Assembly (NCBI GenBank): GCA_016165875.1
Contig: JABBOT010000080.1
Location: 20,284,141-20,348,140, forward strand
Direction of reading: 5' to 3'
From: Acanthopleura granulata
Lineage: Eukaryota > Mollusca > Polyplacophora > Chitonida > Chitonidae
DNA: 64,000 bases
The notes below the pieces were generated by a model. The model worked only from the letters and a program-made list of their open reading frames with translations, was not told the origin of the DNA and searched no databases. Shown one piece after another: positions 45,810 to 58,265 of this stretch; position 1 is the stretch's first letter, and each line of letters begins with the position of its first letter. Both the position numbers and the translations under genes were made by a program.

Positions 45810-48405
45810 AACAGCTTGTCTATATTGTCTAGTAGAAATGAATTACTTTCTTGGGAAATGTGATGAAACGTCATTGAAGTTTCGAGAAATGTCACAATGA
45901 ATCTATACTGTATGTTTTAGAGATGTGGACAGAATCTGCGGCTTTTGCCCAGCTAGTGCATATTCTACATAGTGCGTTAAATTTCATGCTTCTTGTTCAC
46001 ACATTCTGAAAATATCCCACAGTCATAATGAATTCTGATCCGAAATCCATTTGCCCCTTGTGGATGATCAACTGAAATCCATACATAAGTTGGGTCCACA
46101 GAATCTGATGGGATCAATGTGTCTACCTAGATGATCCTCTGGAATTCACAAACTTTGACAAATTAGCACGTCTGTACATAAATATCGCCCACTCAAGTAC
46201 TTAGCCTATGCCCTTGAGCACCAGGCGAGTAAGTACAAGGACTGCTCATTTGCTATCATTTGGTTTGGCTCTTGCCTGAACTTCTCCCACCTATGCATGA
46301 TTAATACAATGTGTTGTCGAATACAGGGAAAACGGAGTGGGTAAAGGGGAGTATATGTTACGACGATTATGTAATGATTCTTTTAGCGGAAATACACAGA
46401 TTGGCTTACAAACTCAAAGATTTCTGACCGACTTTCTGCACCACTTAATGCGCTGTCAAACGGCGAAAAGAAAAAGATCGATCATGTTTTGCTGCCCCAA
46501 GACACGTGTGTCCAAGAATGTCCAAGAATTTTTTCCCTACACTTTTCTGGAGCACCAGATGTCATATATGTAGGTGCCTTAGCAGCATTAGGAATAGCTC
46601 AGACTTTTACATAAGCGGTACTTATTACACTTAAATTTATTAAAACCCTTAAAACAAGGAGAAAAAGACGGCAGATTTGTGAAAATTTGTCCAGATTTAA
46701 ACTATCAGAACTTGCCAACAGAACTAGCTTGTGGTACAAAACATAGATCTGAAAGCATTCCACGTAAGATGTATTCATTAAAATATCCTAAAGAATAGTT
46801 AACGAGTCTCATTAAATCCGAACCTTCCATCGATATGTAAGTGACCATTACAGTTTGCCTACGGGTTGATCTGTTTAAATACAATACTCAAGTACGTTAT
46901 ATAAATCTAAATATGGAAAGTCACAGCTCCGGCTTGGATTGCAGAGAACAAAATAAAAACACTTAAACCCCTAATGAAGACAATGGTTTTTCACGAGTCA
47001 TACGAAGATATTGTGATGTTACCTGCAGAGATTTTCCATATCGAGATAACGCTGGTATTGTTTTGTGTTGCCGTTGTTGAGCTACATCTCTAGCTGTTAC
47101 GGTAATCCAATCTCTGTAAGCAGCGTCTTTGACAGATAAAAAAAACTGTAACTTTAATGGCATTTCTTTTCGTCCTTCACGTGCCCATAGCTTGTAACAG
47201 GTGTCGTGACTGTGGTACAGTCGGGCCGTTTCCCTGTGTAATAAAAGGTAAAAATATTGCGTTATGTAGCAATTGAATCCTACGCGGTAGAAAATACCGA
47301 TATTTTCGTAGTTGTCTAGGCATTCTCCTTCTACAAATCGTTACTCTTATGATCATATTATGTAACCTGTGTTTGATAATGAATTATGCATTGTATGAGA
47401 ATACCGTATTCAGCTAGAGTAGTGCAATAAACATGTCACCAAACTCTACTTGGACATGTTTTATGGTTTACCATGCGCATCTGTCCCTGATAACTCCATG
47501 GAAACTGAAAGTATTTCGCCAGCCACAGAAACGAGCTCCGCCCGTTGAAGTTCTCTAAGCTGTGCCCTCCTACACGGCACTCTTTTTATATCCCTACGCG
47601 AGAGCGTGGGCTTATGGAATTGTCTCGAGGGGTAGAATGTCACTAGCGATCAGATGTCATGTATATTTATCGCCTACCAGCCACGTTTTGTTTTTTGTCA
47701 GGTGTCAGTAATGTAGTCCAGGAGTTATCCTAAATGATGTAAGTTGACAGGCGATCAGGTTTTGCTACCGTGTTATATAGATAATACAATAGCACTGACT
47801 CTCCTTGTCCTGAAAATCTAGTGGAAGTTCAGCACATTGACACAAATAAAACACTGGGGCTCAAGAAATCATCGAAAGTTCGTGTCTTTTCTGTCCTTCC
47901 GTCCGTATGTGTTATCACAAAGTACCTCCCATCAAAGTCCTCCTTGATTTTCAGAAAGCTCTAAAGATGTGATGTGACCAACATATGAAGGCTATCAGTC
48001 TGACCACAAAGTTATCAAAGTGTACAGATTGTATTTAGACTTGAATGAAATAAGACCATGGCGACACAATTCACCCTAGACAGGCGTTAATTATTTACTG
48101 AGGTATCGTCGTGTGACCTTATCAGACGAACTTTTAATTAGTTTTATGCTGGAACTTTGAAGATGTATTTGTGACAAGATATTGATGTACTCGAGTTTCT
48201 GTTTTGTCTAGTTTTCGATTTGTCAATTCTATTTCACAATTTCTGAATTTGAACGTAGCATCACCTAAAGTACTTAGTGGACCTTGCAATTTGGCAGGTG
48301 TTTTAAGGGCTGTGTGAAGAATATGTGTGGGAGATGTTTTAGCTCCTTGCTTATGATAGCTTGCCATTGTGTTACACATCTGTGTATGGTACACTAAGGA
48401 AAACA
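45810..48405 (+). repeat. Large composite non-coding repeat, copy B
   Basis: R2 begins at 45813 (CTTGTCTATATTGTCTAGTAG), R3 is at 47160-47225, R1 at 47330-47640 and R4 at 47880-48405. Compared with copy A, R1 lies after R3 instead of before R2. That is what two units of a longer tandem array would give if the repeat unit were cut at a different phase. Copy B's R1 ends in ACGCGAGAGCGTGGGCTTATG, which copy A lacks. Confidence 0.82.
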
Positions 48406-49483
48406 TCTTATTTACTAGTGACATCCAGACGGGATACGCCATCTCTGTTTCAGCAGAATATCAGAAGATTTTTTTCTATTCATCGGACTTGCATAGAATC
48501 TTTATGGTTGATATAGGGAAAGGAATTCATTAGTCTTTTCCAGATAGTCTGATGGAGTCCAAACTTTTTATTCAGACATCGTTAGCTATGCCCTAAGCCT
48601 CTAGAGACAAACCGTTAGAAATCACACTTCGTTCAGACAGCTTGTTTAAACTGACCTGGAATGCATATGATCTTATCCATATAATCGGATGATATCCTCT
48701 CCTATTGTCCACGGAGACTCTCTGCAGTATTATCTCCTTGAAGATATAGGGCAATTGAATCAGTCTTGATTATCTACAAAGTCTTTGGAATCCAGCTCGT
48801 CTGGTTCAGGTATTAAAAAATAATTTATTTACTATCTCTGGGCTAGACAGTTGGATGAGTCACATACGCTTTGTCCAGAGAGTCCACTGTGTGATGTGCA
48901 TCGTGCACGGAATATTGGAGGTATTCTATACGTCTTGCAAGGGTAGTATTATGTATCCCACACGTTTTAGCTTAGGTAGTTTTGCGTATTTCGCACCACA
49001 TTTTTCGGTTCCTTTATGCACTCGTCTCAACTGCGTTTTGAGAATGAGTGACTCTGACGTTAAAGCCTGTTAAAGGTGGGGAAAGTTTACTAGTTTCCTA
49101 TTTATTTCCGTTAAACTTTATCTTCACCACGCCAAAAAAAGCACACTCAGTATGGAAAGAAACAAACCATGCATAGTTGCCTTCCTTTGATGAACTGACA
49201 TTTAAGGTGGGAACAGATGTTAAAGACGACGACGCTCCCAGGTAACTAAATGTAATACGCATATTTGTTACCTAGTTGCAAGTTATCATGTTTTATATAA
49301 CAAATTGTATAAACAATGATGGCCTTTCGGAACACAGTGACATATTTTATCAAGTGACAACACAATCGTCATTAAAGTTTACCACCACCTTGCAACACGT
49401 TTGTATGTTTATTTATCCACGATATGCTGACATGGGACAAATGCATAGCCAGTTCATGCAACCTGAGTGCCAGAACGGATCGT
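48406..49483. other. Anonymous non-coding sequence
   Basis: No coding exon recognised. 49312-49352 echoes 37708-37745. Confidence 0.3.
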
Positions 49484-49550
49484 GCTCAAGTGGTTAGAGG
49501 CCCGTGTCTTTCTTTCGTTATGACGCACGAAGTGGGGTTTCAACACAGTC
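49484..49550 (+). repeat. tRNA-like SINE head
   Basis: GTGCTCAAGTGGTTAGAGGC resembles an A box. GTGGGGTTTCAACACAG resembles a B box, about 45 bases on. It may be the head of the SINE tail at 49772, with an unrelated or lost middle. Confidence 0.4.
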
Positions 49551-49771
49551 TTGGATAATGAATATTTAATTTCCCACTCTAACTGTTCGCAAGACTTATA
49601 TGTAGTTGCCCATAAGCCTGCAATGACGCTTGTGTGGCCTACTGCACAGTCTGAAGACAGTTTGCCTTGCAGTGGTTTGGGATAGTTTGTCAATAAATTC
49701 CCAAAGGTGGGTGCATTTTGCTAAGCACTCCTCCACCCATAAAGCACACCCAAATCATATAAACGAAATTT

Positions 49772-49893
49772 GGTCGTGCGTTTCCTCTGGGGTCTGCGAG
49801 GTTACCTATATCCATAACGCTGGCCGCCGTCGTATATGTATAAGTGAAAATATCTTACGTATACGGCGCAAACCGTCAATCTAATCAATAAAT
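49772..49893 (+). mobile_element. SINE 3' half
   Basis: GGTCGTGCGTTTCCTCTGGG, then CGCTGGCCGCCGTCGTATA, GTGAAAATATCTTACGTATA and CGGCGCAAACCGTCAATC, ending in CAATAAATA. It lacks the core before GGTCGTG. Confidence 0.72.
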
Positions 49894-50716
49894 ATAGACG
49901 AAATTTTATTGTTACGAAAAGAATCGAACAAATGAATAAAACTAGATGACTGGGAATGAATCCGGTTTGTACTCGCGCTTATGAGGTTTACATGTGTGAG
50001 CAATACGACTAGTCGTCTTGCAGTTCGATGACTGTTGTTAGTGATAGTGCTCGGAGAGATTGTCTGTTATGAAGATTGTCAAGTGTTTTTTTTTCATCGG
50101 AAGTACACGCAATTCACCAGAAAGTGTAAATGTAAAGGATTCCTTGAGTGAAACTCTATATGGTCTTAATCAATTGTGAAGCCAGAAAAACATTATGTTT
50201 CGTTCCTTTAGGTACAACCGAGATTGAAGATTTCATTGAAATGGTATATCCACTTATCTTAGCTTTCCAGGAAGCTAAGCGTATATGTTACGTGATCAGG
50301 CCTTATCTTATATCCAGGGATTTGGCCTACATCTAAAAGAAACACTGGCAGAAATCCAGGCATGTCAGTGGTATATTTATCCAGTGTTTTAATGCGGGTA
50401 TTTGTGACTTCTGATCCATACATCGAATAGCATATCGATCACAGTTAGGCTCAACTTAATAGCATAAGGTTGACACCTGTGCGCAGTTATAGATCTTACT
50501 CTCTTCCTACCGGTATCATGCAAACCGTAGTGTATAAATTGACTGATAAGCGGCAAAGATTTAACCGCGCCTAGAGGCCGGTTTACCACCCCTACGTGAA
50601 ACAAGGAAGACCATTTTCATTAGTTCCGACAATGAATCTGGTAGCTACAACTAAACCAGACAGCATTTTTCCCTCCATCGGCGAGGGTTTTATTTAAAAT
50701 ACGCCAGATAATCAAG
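49894..50716. other. Non-coding sequence with a dispersed-repeat fragment
   Basis: 50120-50300 shares TAAATGTAAAGGATTCCTTGA and AAATGGTATATCCACTTAT with 28020-28260, and TTCCAGGAAGCTAAGCG with 56990-57010. No coding exon recognised. Confidence 0.4.
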
Positions 50717-50729
50717 CCACAACAATGAA
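50717..50729. repeat. Target-site duplication, left copy, of the second-family SINE
   Basis: CCACAACAATGAA, matching CCACTACAATGAA at 51018-51030 at 12 of 13 positions. Confidence 0.65.
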
Positions 50730-51017
50730 TGAATGAATGCTTATTGTTTAACGCCCTACTCAAGAATATTTCATTTATACGAAGGCGATGTCTCCTTGGT
50801 GCAGGACGGATTTCCACCGTATCTTTTATCTGGTGCTGCCTCACCGAGACGATTTGCCGAAGACACCCAACAAGCCCCCTCTATCCTCTTATTACTGAGC
50901 GCCTAGCGAGGAAGCAGGATGTACCATTTCTTAAAGTCTTTGGTGTGACCCAGGTCTGAACCCAGGTCTCCCCGTCCCACAGCGGACGCTCTGCCAACTG
51001 CGCTATCCGGGTGGGTA
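50730..51017 (-). mobile_element. SINE of a second family, complete, ATTC-tailed
   Basis: On the minus strand it starts CCACCCGGATAGCGCAGTTG (strong A box), with CTGGGTTCAGACCTGGG (strong B box) about 50 bases on. The middle (CTTCCTCGCTAGGCGCTCAG, GGTGTCTTCGGCAAATCG) is unlike the other SINEs. The 3' end, ATGAAATATTCTTGAGTAGG then GCGTTAAACAATAAGCATTC and further ATTC repeats, is shared with the other family and with the LINE. It has the best-preserved pol III boxes in the window. Confidence 0.85.
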
Positions 51018-51030
51018 CCACTACAATGAA
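51018..51030. repeat. Target-site duplication, right copy, of the second-family SINE
   Basis: CCACTACAATGAA; see 50717-50729. Confidence 0.65.
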
Positions 51031-51384
51031 AACATCATCCAATTTTCATTGGTCAGTATGGCTACAAACAGTTTTCTTTCTTGCACGAGTCATAGTATGT
51101 GTAATCATTACAGATGGTGTCTGTTCCCAGTATACAATATAGCCACGTAGGCGATGCACTCTTTTCCACTAAATGTCGAATTTTATATTTTTATTCTCAA
51201 AATTTTGTATCTTTTAATTGTGTGTTACAAAATTTTTTTGCATCTGGGAATTTGCCACTCGTGCTTTTATTTCATGCTTTTCTCGTGAAGGTGTAGTTTT
51301 AATATATTTTATCCACATGGACGCCAGTGTAGAAATAATATGTAGCACTGTGTCACTATTCCTTATAACCCTACAGGACATTGT
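51031..51384. other. Anonymous non-coding sequence
   Basis: AT-rich spacer up to the 5' end of LINE copy B. No coding signal of its own. Confidence 0.3.
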
Positions 51385-54144
51385 TAAAAAGGTAACCCAC
51401 GATAAAGCAGATTGGATGACATTTGAGGTTCTTTGAGGCTGACATAACTCCAGAGAATCTCATTGCTACAGTTGAGTCTTTGTTAAAATTGAATGAACTT
51501 GTATTAACAGCACCTGATGAAACCATCCCTAACACCTCGACAAATCCACAGTTCAAAAGTAAACCCTTGTACAATAATTATTGTCGCAAAACCATAAAGG
51601 ACTGTAAAAACTGTAAAGCGCAGATTTAATCATTGTCTTAATAATAATAATTTAAACCAGGTTCGTATATTTAGAGCTCAGACTCGTCGATTAATTATGT
51701 CCTAGAGACAATCTTCTTGACGGAACTTTGTTTCAGGCATTACACCAGAAACACTCATGCGTAAGATTTGGGACATGGATCAGAAACTTAAGGGCAAAAA
51801 TAATAAAGCCAAAGTTCACCATTTAAAAGATGGTGATAGTTTATTATCTTCACCATGTGATATAGTCATCAAAATAGCTGAAACAATATCTCAGAAGTCT
51901 TCATCTCAGAATCATTCTCCCGAATTTCAGCATATTAAAAGTAAAAGGAGAAAATTAAATTGCTCTTTTCTGTTGCGAATTTAGAACACTATAATCGTGT
52001 TTTGGTGGATTCAAGAGCTTCAAACTTCATTAAAAAAGACACACGATACTGCGTGTGGCTAGGATAATATATATTGTCAGCTTTTGAATCATTTACCATC
52101 TGAGCCACTTGAGACTCTCTTGGACTTACTTAATGATATTTGGATAACTGGTAATTTTTCCCTGTCATTCAGGAAGGCGTGTATTAACACGGTTCCAAAA
52201 TCGGGCAAGGATCATGCTGATCCAAATAATTACCGTCCCATAGCTGTTACCAGCTGTGTCTGTAAAACTAAGGAACGGATGATAAATAATAGGCTTGTTT
52301 GGTTCCTTGAGACAAACAACCTATTGTCTAATATACAGTGTGGTTTACGTCAAGGTCGATCTAATTTAGATCGAAAAGGCCTACGACACCTCATGGAAAT
52401 ATGGTATTTTAATGACCTTTCTGATATGGGATAAAAAGGGTTTACATCTCCATTTTTATCTGATCGTCAGTTTAAGATACAGGTGGGATCCACTTGTTCT
52501 GACTCTCATGAGCAGATGCGTGTGCTCCAGGGCAGTATTCTTTCACCAACACTTTTCAGCATAAAATTAATAGTTGAGCTAAAACATTAACAACTGGGAA
52601 CAGAGGGTTCTTTATATGTAGATGATTTCCTTACATCCTATCGAGATAAAAAAAAAACATCGACTAAAACCGTTGGTAAGCATTTCTGTGGTAAACGGAA
52701 TCTTCATCTAGACCCCGATCTTACATTTTGAAGTGAGCCGTTGAAGATTTTTGAGGAAAATAAATTTTTAGGGGTAATATTTGATAAGAAATTATCCTTT
52801 GTGCCCCACATAAAAATGTTTAAGGCTTAATGTACAAAGGTTCTCGATATATTAAAGGCCGTGTCTAGCACCTATTGGGGTGCTGACCGATCAGTTTTAC
52901 TTAATTTATATCGCTGTCTGGCGAGGTCCATCTTTTACGGTTCCACTAGGAAATCAAGTGTTCCGGACTATATTGTACAAGCCAACATCAATCTTGAGGA
53001 CATGGCTGCGGTTTCTTTTCCGGAGTCTCCTCCTTGGCTTGTTCAACAACCTAAATTACTATTTGATCTACGTAAAGATAACAAAGCAAATACGAATTCT
53101 CTGATAATTCAGCAAAGTTTTGCAAAGTATTTATATATACTGACGGGTCAAAGGATGGGGACAGGGTTGCGGCTGAGGCACTTAGAACAGAGAGTGACTT
53201 ATCTTCTTCTTCCATCCTCATCTTCAGTCTTCTCTGCCGAGACCAGAGCTGTACTTCTGGCCCTGTCATATGTTTTTTTCTGGGTGTGCCCAGAAAGCTG
53301 TGATATGAAGTGACTCGTTATCCTGTCTTTTGGCAATTGAGAATAATAAATTTTAAAACTCATTAATTCTTGAAATATTAGCCATACATAGAAAACTGTT
53401 TAAAAGGGGTAAAGATATTAAATTCTGTTGGCTACCAAGTCATATTGGGACCCATGGAAACACAGAGAAGTTAAAAAGTTAAAATCTCACATAATGATTT
53501 TAAGTCTGATATTCTTAAACATATTCGCCGCCTTTGGTAGGGTGAATGGGACTTAAATGCGTATAATAAATTGCTTGCTATTCATCCTTTCATTGGCTAT
53601 ATATCTTATACTCATGGCATGTCTCGTAGAGACCAAGTCGTTTTAAAAAGGTGCCGTACTGGATATTCTCGTCTAACACACAATTTTATCCTGGTTGGGA
53701 GCAGTACTCCCGAGTGTGTTGGATGTGATGCCCAGTGCTGCATCAAACATATACTTGTTGACTGTTTAGACTTTGCTCATATTCCGCAAGGGTTCTACAC
53801 AGTCGACTCAATATTTGAATTATTTGACAGCGTCCATGGTGGCATTGTCATTATTGAAGTATACAGCACTATATCATGAGATATAATTCCTTTCATATTG
53901 CACATACATATTTCTAAATTATATATACATATTAGAATTTTAAAAATTATTGTGGTTTTCGAGCTTTAACCGAGGATTAGTTGTTTTACGTGGTTTTAAA
54001 CACGTTTGTCTTTTTCATTTGTTTTGCATGTTCGCATTTTCTTCTTGAAAACCATATACTGATTCGCCATTTAAAACATGTTCTCGCCAGGATATGGCTG
54101 AAGAATCGCCGATTTGGCGTAAAGCCATAATCATTCATTCATTC
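51385..54144 (+). mobile_element. I-group LINE, 5'-truncated and internally deleted, copy B
   Basis: Homology to copy A starts at the end of the endonuclease (HDKADWMTFE) and runs to the 3' tail (TTGGCGTAAAGCCATAATC then ATTC repeats). It lacks ORF1 and nearly all of the endonuclease. It keeps about 270 bp between endonuclease and RT (51455-51722) and the C-terminal Cys/His part (CVGCDAQCCIKHILVDC, 53725-53775) that copy A has lost. Its own deletions remove the first catalytic Asp block of RT (near 52360), part of the connection region (near 52945) and the end of the RNase H (near 53465). YVDDF survives (near 52615), followed by frame breaks. TATTCCT on both sides (51357 and 54147) might be a short duplication. 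Confidence 0.88.
51423..53880 (+). pseudogene. LINE B ORF2 remnant (RT, RNase H, C-terminal zinc region)
   Basis: Recognisable pieces in several frames: ADITPENLIATVESLLK (51434), TLMRKIWDMDQKLKGKN (51757), LPSEPLETLLDLLNDIW and DHADPNNYRPIAVTS (52090-52250), CGLRQGRSN (52338), VLQGSILSPTLF (52525), YVDDF (52615), GADRSVLLNLYR (52880), SAETRAVLLALSYV (53235), SHIGTHGNTE (53440) and a Cys-rich end. The many stops, frameshifts and deletions rule out function. It is more decayed than copy A. Confidence 0.85.
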
Positions 54145-55011
54145 GTTATTCCTCAACTATTTTAGAAGACCTAGCTGGCGATCTGTCAAACGTTTTTCCA
54201 GGAATTAATCCAGGTTTTGCAAGTTTTTATTTGTATCATGACTAATTAGAAATCTGGTTTGTTTGAGGTGTAATTTGCTTTTCACCTGAACCTTTTGAAT
54301 TAGAATGTGTTCTACAACAGAGGTTCGAGGTTCTAAGAACTAATATGTGATCATTGCACTGTGGTGAAGATTGATCGCGGGTGAAACGAAAAGGGTGAAA
54401 AGAAAAGCCACCAGCCAGTGAAACAAAGAATCCATGGTATATGTATTCCAAATTGTGGCTTTCATACTTGCATGTATGATATTCTAGTAATACATCTGCT
54501 GGAACAGAATCAATTTATACAGGAAAAGCCCAGAAAACGCGAATGTGTCTCGCATGGTCGGGTTCCATTTGAGCAAGACAAAACACAAACACATAATTGA
54601 TGAAATACGAAACCGATGCTTGTGATAATACGATCCGGACACTTGAGATAAAACTGGTATTGTTTAAGACTGCCGTAGTTAAAATACATCAGGTATTTAT
54701 ATGGTTCACGTTTCTCTTGTTCTGGCGCAATTTCTCAACACGCTAATGGTGACCTTTATCAGTAAGTAAAAACGCAGTCCCAAGAGTCTCAAAAAGTCTC
54801 CAAGATGCAAACCAGTCTTGTTGGTTTTCAAATATGCCCGCGTTTTCAGAATAAAAAGCAATGCTGCCTTTGAGGGGATCAAACTCACGGCATACCTAGC
54901 CTGTATACAAACTTACTTTAGAGCTTGGCTTCAGCGCGCTTGACTGTTACATTTTCGGGCTTCTCTCATGGATATAGTAATATGTACAAATACTCCCATA
55001 TACTTGTATTT
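54145..55011. other. Non-coding sequence with composite-repeat and tRNA-like scraps
   Basis: 54555-54700 (AGACAAAACACAAACAC, AAACTGGTATTGTTTAAG, AAAATACAT) follows 44940-45100 of the composite repeat. 54865-54955 contains GATCAAACTCACGGC and CAGCGCGCTTGACTG, a tRNA-like remnant on the minus strand. Confidence 0.45.
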
Positions 55012-55255
55012 GTTGGATTAGTGCTTTATGCCTTGCTCAGGAATATTTCACTTATACCGCGTCGACCAGCATTGTGGTGCGAGCCGGGCGGAGCCCGAGG
55101 GAAACCCATGACCATGTTAAATGTTTCTAACTAGGTTTCCCACCTACTACTGGAGAGGAAGCCAGTGTGAGCTGGGCTCAACGGCATTGCTGAGAGGCAT
55201 CTAGGAAATTACTCTTCACTGGCGCGCAAAAATCCTTGCGCTTCCGATATGCCAC
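55012..55255 (-). mobile_element. SINE, diverged
   Basis: Minus strand: core CTGGCTTCCTCTCCAGTAG, then GTTTCCCTCGGGCTCCGCCC, TCGACGCGGTATAAGTGAAA and TATTCCTGAGCAAGGCATAA. The head region (GCGCCAGTGAAGAG) is poorly preserved. Confidence 0.8.
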
Positions 55256-55264
55256 ACAGGCTGT

Positions 55265-55625
55265 AGAAATACAGATACTTGCTGAGTTCTCTGATATTTT
55301 GCCTCTGTAAATCGTTATATTTACGATCGTATTACGTAACCTCCTATCTGGTCATCGTGCATAAAAGGAGAATAGCGTATTCCGTTAGAGTGCGGCAATA
55401 AAGCCGCTGTCATAAATTTCTCCTATATCAGGTTTTACTGTTCACCATGAGCACACGTTTCTGATTATCTCTTGGCACTTAAGGGATTTCACTGGATGAA
55501 GAACTAATCGTTACCGAATAACATTTGTAGCATGCAGACGCCTACACACTGCTCTGGTTGTATCCCTTGAAGAGAGCGTGGGATTATGCAGTTGTGTAAG
55601 GGCATGTCACTCTCATGGTAGGATA
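55265..55625 (+). repeat. Composite repeat, R1 part
   Basis: AAATACAGATACTTGCTGAG, ACGATCGTATTACGTAACC, GCGGCAATAAAGCCGCTGTC, GCATGCAGACGCCTACACA and AGAGAGCGTGGGATTATGC, in the same order as the copies at 34.1, 43.4 and 47.3 kb. Confidence 0.78.
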
Positions 55626-57540
55626 TGACATGCATTCATAACCTGACGTCTACAATATGCTCGAAATTCGGAACCAAGTATAAAATCCTAGACGAAGATC
55701 TAGTTGGTATTTGGCTGACATTGGTGGGACATGCATAAGCACCACACCGACAGACTTGTTTATCCAACACCGCCATCCCACCCTCGAATCCTACCTGCAA
55801 GTCCAATCGCTTGTCAACGGTAAGCATATATCCCTCCTGGACGATAAATCCAACCTTTCGGGAATGAGCCAAAGACAGACCTGAAGAGCATCTTTCCAGT
55901 CAGTAAAAGACAGCACGACGCGACGAGAATAGTCGATAGGAAAAATAATCCGTCTGAGTGTCTTCAAACATCTTCACGAATTGGATTAAGTATGGTTGGA
56001 AGACTTAACTAGAACAGTGACTTAAAAAAGGGTGCTGCGTCATAATAAGCATTCCTGGATGACTTTTCGGAAAGGCGCGGTGAATATTAGTTGACATCAA
56101 AATAGGCCTACATGTAAACTGACAATCGAATGGTTTTAACAAGTCAACAATTGCATGCATTATATATGCTTTCACATATCTGAAATATTCCCAGCTGAGA
56201 CATTTTAGACAATGGGATGGAGATGCTTACAAACTTTCCTCTAGAATAATAATAAAAGGAAAATGGCTGTAATCCTCCACCTCCCGCCCTGCACCCTTCC
56301 ATACGACTTTTGCACCCTTCCATTAGACATCGCTTACCCCCGGACTTGTCAAAACAAAGTGGTTTTATTTACTGGGTAATCAAATAGAACTTACCTCGCG
56401 CATATAATCTAATAGAAAGAAGCACTTTATCAGGAAAATTGATGTCTCGTTAAGATCGGGCCCATTATACAAACAAGATGTGAATTATATCAAACGAAAT
56501 TGCCATGACGACACACGCTATAGAGATACGTCGCCATGGTAGTTACGTTTCACTAAACATTACACCCTCTTCGTAAAACAGGCCTCAGGCCAGTATGATC
56601 CAACATAATGTCGTTTCACTTAACTCCGGATCGAGGCCGCGACTTACGATCTGAAGGTCAACGCGAGTTACCATTAAGACAGGCTGTCTGTACATTGATC
56701 TGTCAACTAACAGATCATTACAGCAAGAGTGCCCGAACAACAATTGTAAAATTCATTTTTCAAACGAATAAATGTACGCATAAAAGATTTCTGGGTATAG
56801 TTTCTACAAACACATTCACTTTTGTTGTGCGGCAAAACATGGATCCTTCCGCTAATACTGCCTCGTAATGAATAACCATTTACCAGTGTAATTATTCAAG
56901 TTACCGAGAAAGTATACATTGCTTCACCCTGCATAAGGTATTACCGGTTTGGGGACCTTCTATGAAATTGTATATCCATTTGGCTTATATATTCAGGAAG
57001 CCGAACGCTTTTTGGAATATAATTTAAGTTTTATCTAACACCTTGATCTCCATATTCCAAAGTAAGAGATTTGATCCAAATCAAATAACACGACCTGGCG
57101 TTCAGCTTTTGGCTTCATCCAAGCCTCCCATTGTTATGTTTATCCAGAGTTTCGTAATGGCGTTTGTGATTGAGGATCTTTAGAGGCAGTAGGATATTGA
57201 TCAAAAGTCGTGGCTCAACACAAGAGTGCAAAAATGACATCCATACACATTTATAAGGATCCGATGTCTGGTATCGAATCAATGTCTAATAAAAAATGAA
57301 CTTTTTGGAGTTAAATCCACTATTTGCCAAGATATTGTAAAGTATTACCAGAACATAGTCTTTCATTTCCCTCCAAATTATTAAAATTATACTACCCCCA
57401 AAATAAGTCTCGCGCTTTTGGTGTTTTTTTGCTGTGTTGAAAGATAGATTTGCGTGTAACCTCCAATACCAACTGATCAAAGTCCAATCAGAACCTCGCC
57501 AGTCTGAACATGTAAATAGCCAAAGCATTTAAGCCAGGTT
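55626..57540. other. Anonymous non-coding sequence with one repeat scrap
   Basis: 56930-57030 shares GAAATTGTATATCCATTTG and ATTCAGGAAGCCGAACGC with the repeat at 50230-50285. Otherwise nothing recognised. Confidence 0.35.
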
Positions 57541-58265
57541 TACTTATCACCCACTTGGGAAATATCATAAAACACGAACAAAGAGACGCCATACGTGTAA
57601 AAAAACATTGAAAGAAAAGTGGGTAAGATAATCTCTCACTGTATTCTGAACTGTGATATGCATTCCAAAATATAAACGTAAAAGAATAAGGTGTAACATG
57701 TAATCGTCATAGTATTGTGTGTTACTTGGTTGAGAAAACGACGGCCAAACAATTAGGGATCCATAACACTCCACTTCCCAACTGTCACGGTAAAAATGTG
57801 TAAACTCATGCATATTTGGACCACAGTCATTTTACAAAGTCCTGAAAATGCCAACCTGTTTCGTATAATCAGGTTCATATGCACGAGAGAGAATGCAAAC
57901 TCTGGCTCAGCTGATGTTTCTTGCCTACGAAAGATGAATGCGATCACACGTGTTCTGGAGCCGAGCCTTTTAAAAACCACGAGGCACTAGGACTCGAGAA
58001 TGTGAGATAAGGCAAAACAGGGCGAGATCAGCACTTATCTCGTTCTCGATGCGCGTGTTTTTTTTTGTTTTTTTTTTACAAAGTGTTGGCCTATAAAGTT
58101 TTACCAGAATTTGTGATATTATGATCCGGACACGTATGACAAATCGCCTCCAGGTTTAAAGGTTATGGTTGCTAAAATAAATCTCTCATTGTTGTGTATT
58201 TTTATTGCACGCTTGTTCTGACGCAAAACGCAGCTTTCGGGATGCCATGTTAGGACGACAGAGTG
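57541..58265 (+). repeat. Composite repeat fragments
   Basis: CACCCACTTGGGAAATATCA and the following AACACGAACAAAGAGACGCC match 36318-36360. 58115-58260 (ATTATGATCCGGACACGTA, GCTAAAATAAATCTCTCATTG) matches 54625-54690 and 36820-36850. The middle (57700-58085) is not clearly shared. Confidence 0.5.

Noticed and set aside
43800..48400. LTRs of a retrotransposon
   Set aside because: The direct copies are adjacent rather than flanking a gag-pol region, and no primer-binding site, TG...CA ends or coding sequence lies between them.
50940..51017. Functional tRNA gene on the minus strand
   Set aside because: The boxes are good, but the sequence continues into a SINE body with tail and target-site duplication.
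51357..54153. TATTCCT as target-site duplication of LINE copy B
   Set aside because: Only 7 bp, and the 5' boundary of homology to copy A is not sharp. Kept as a possibility only.
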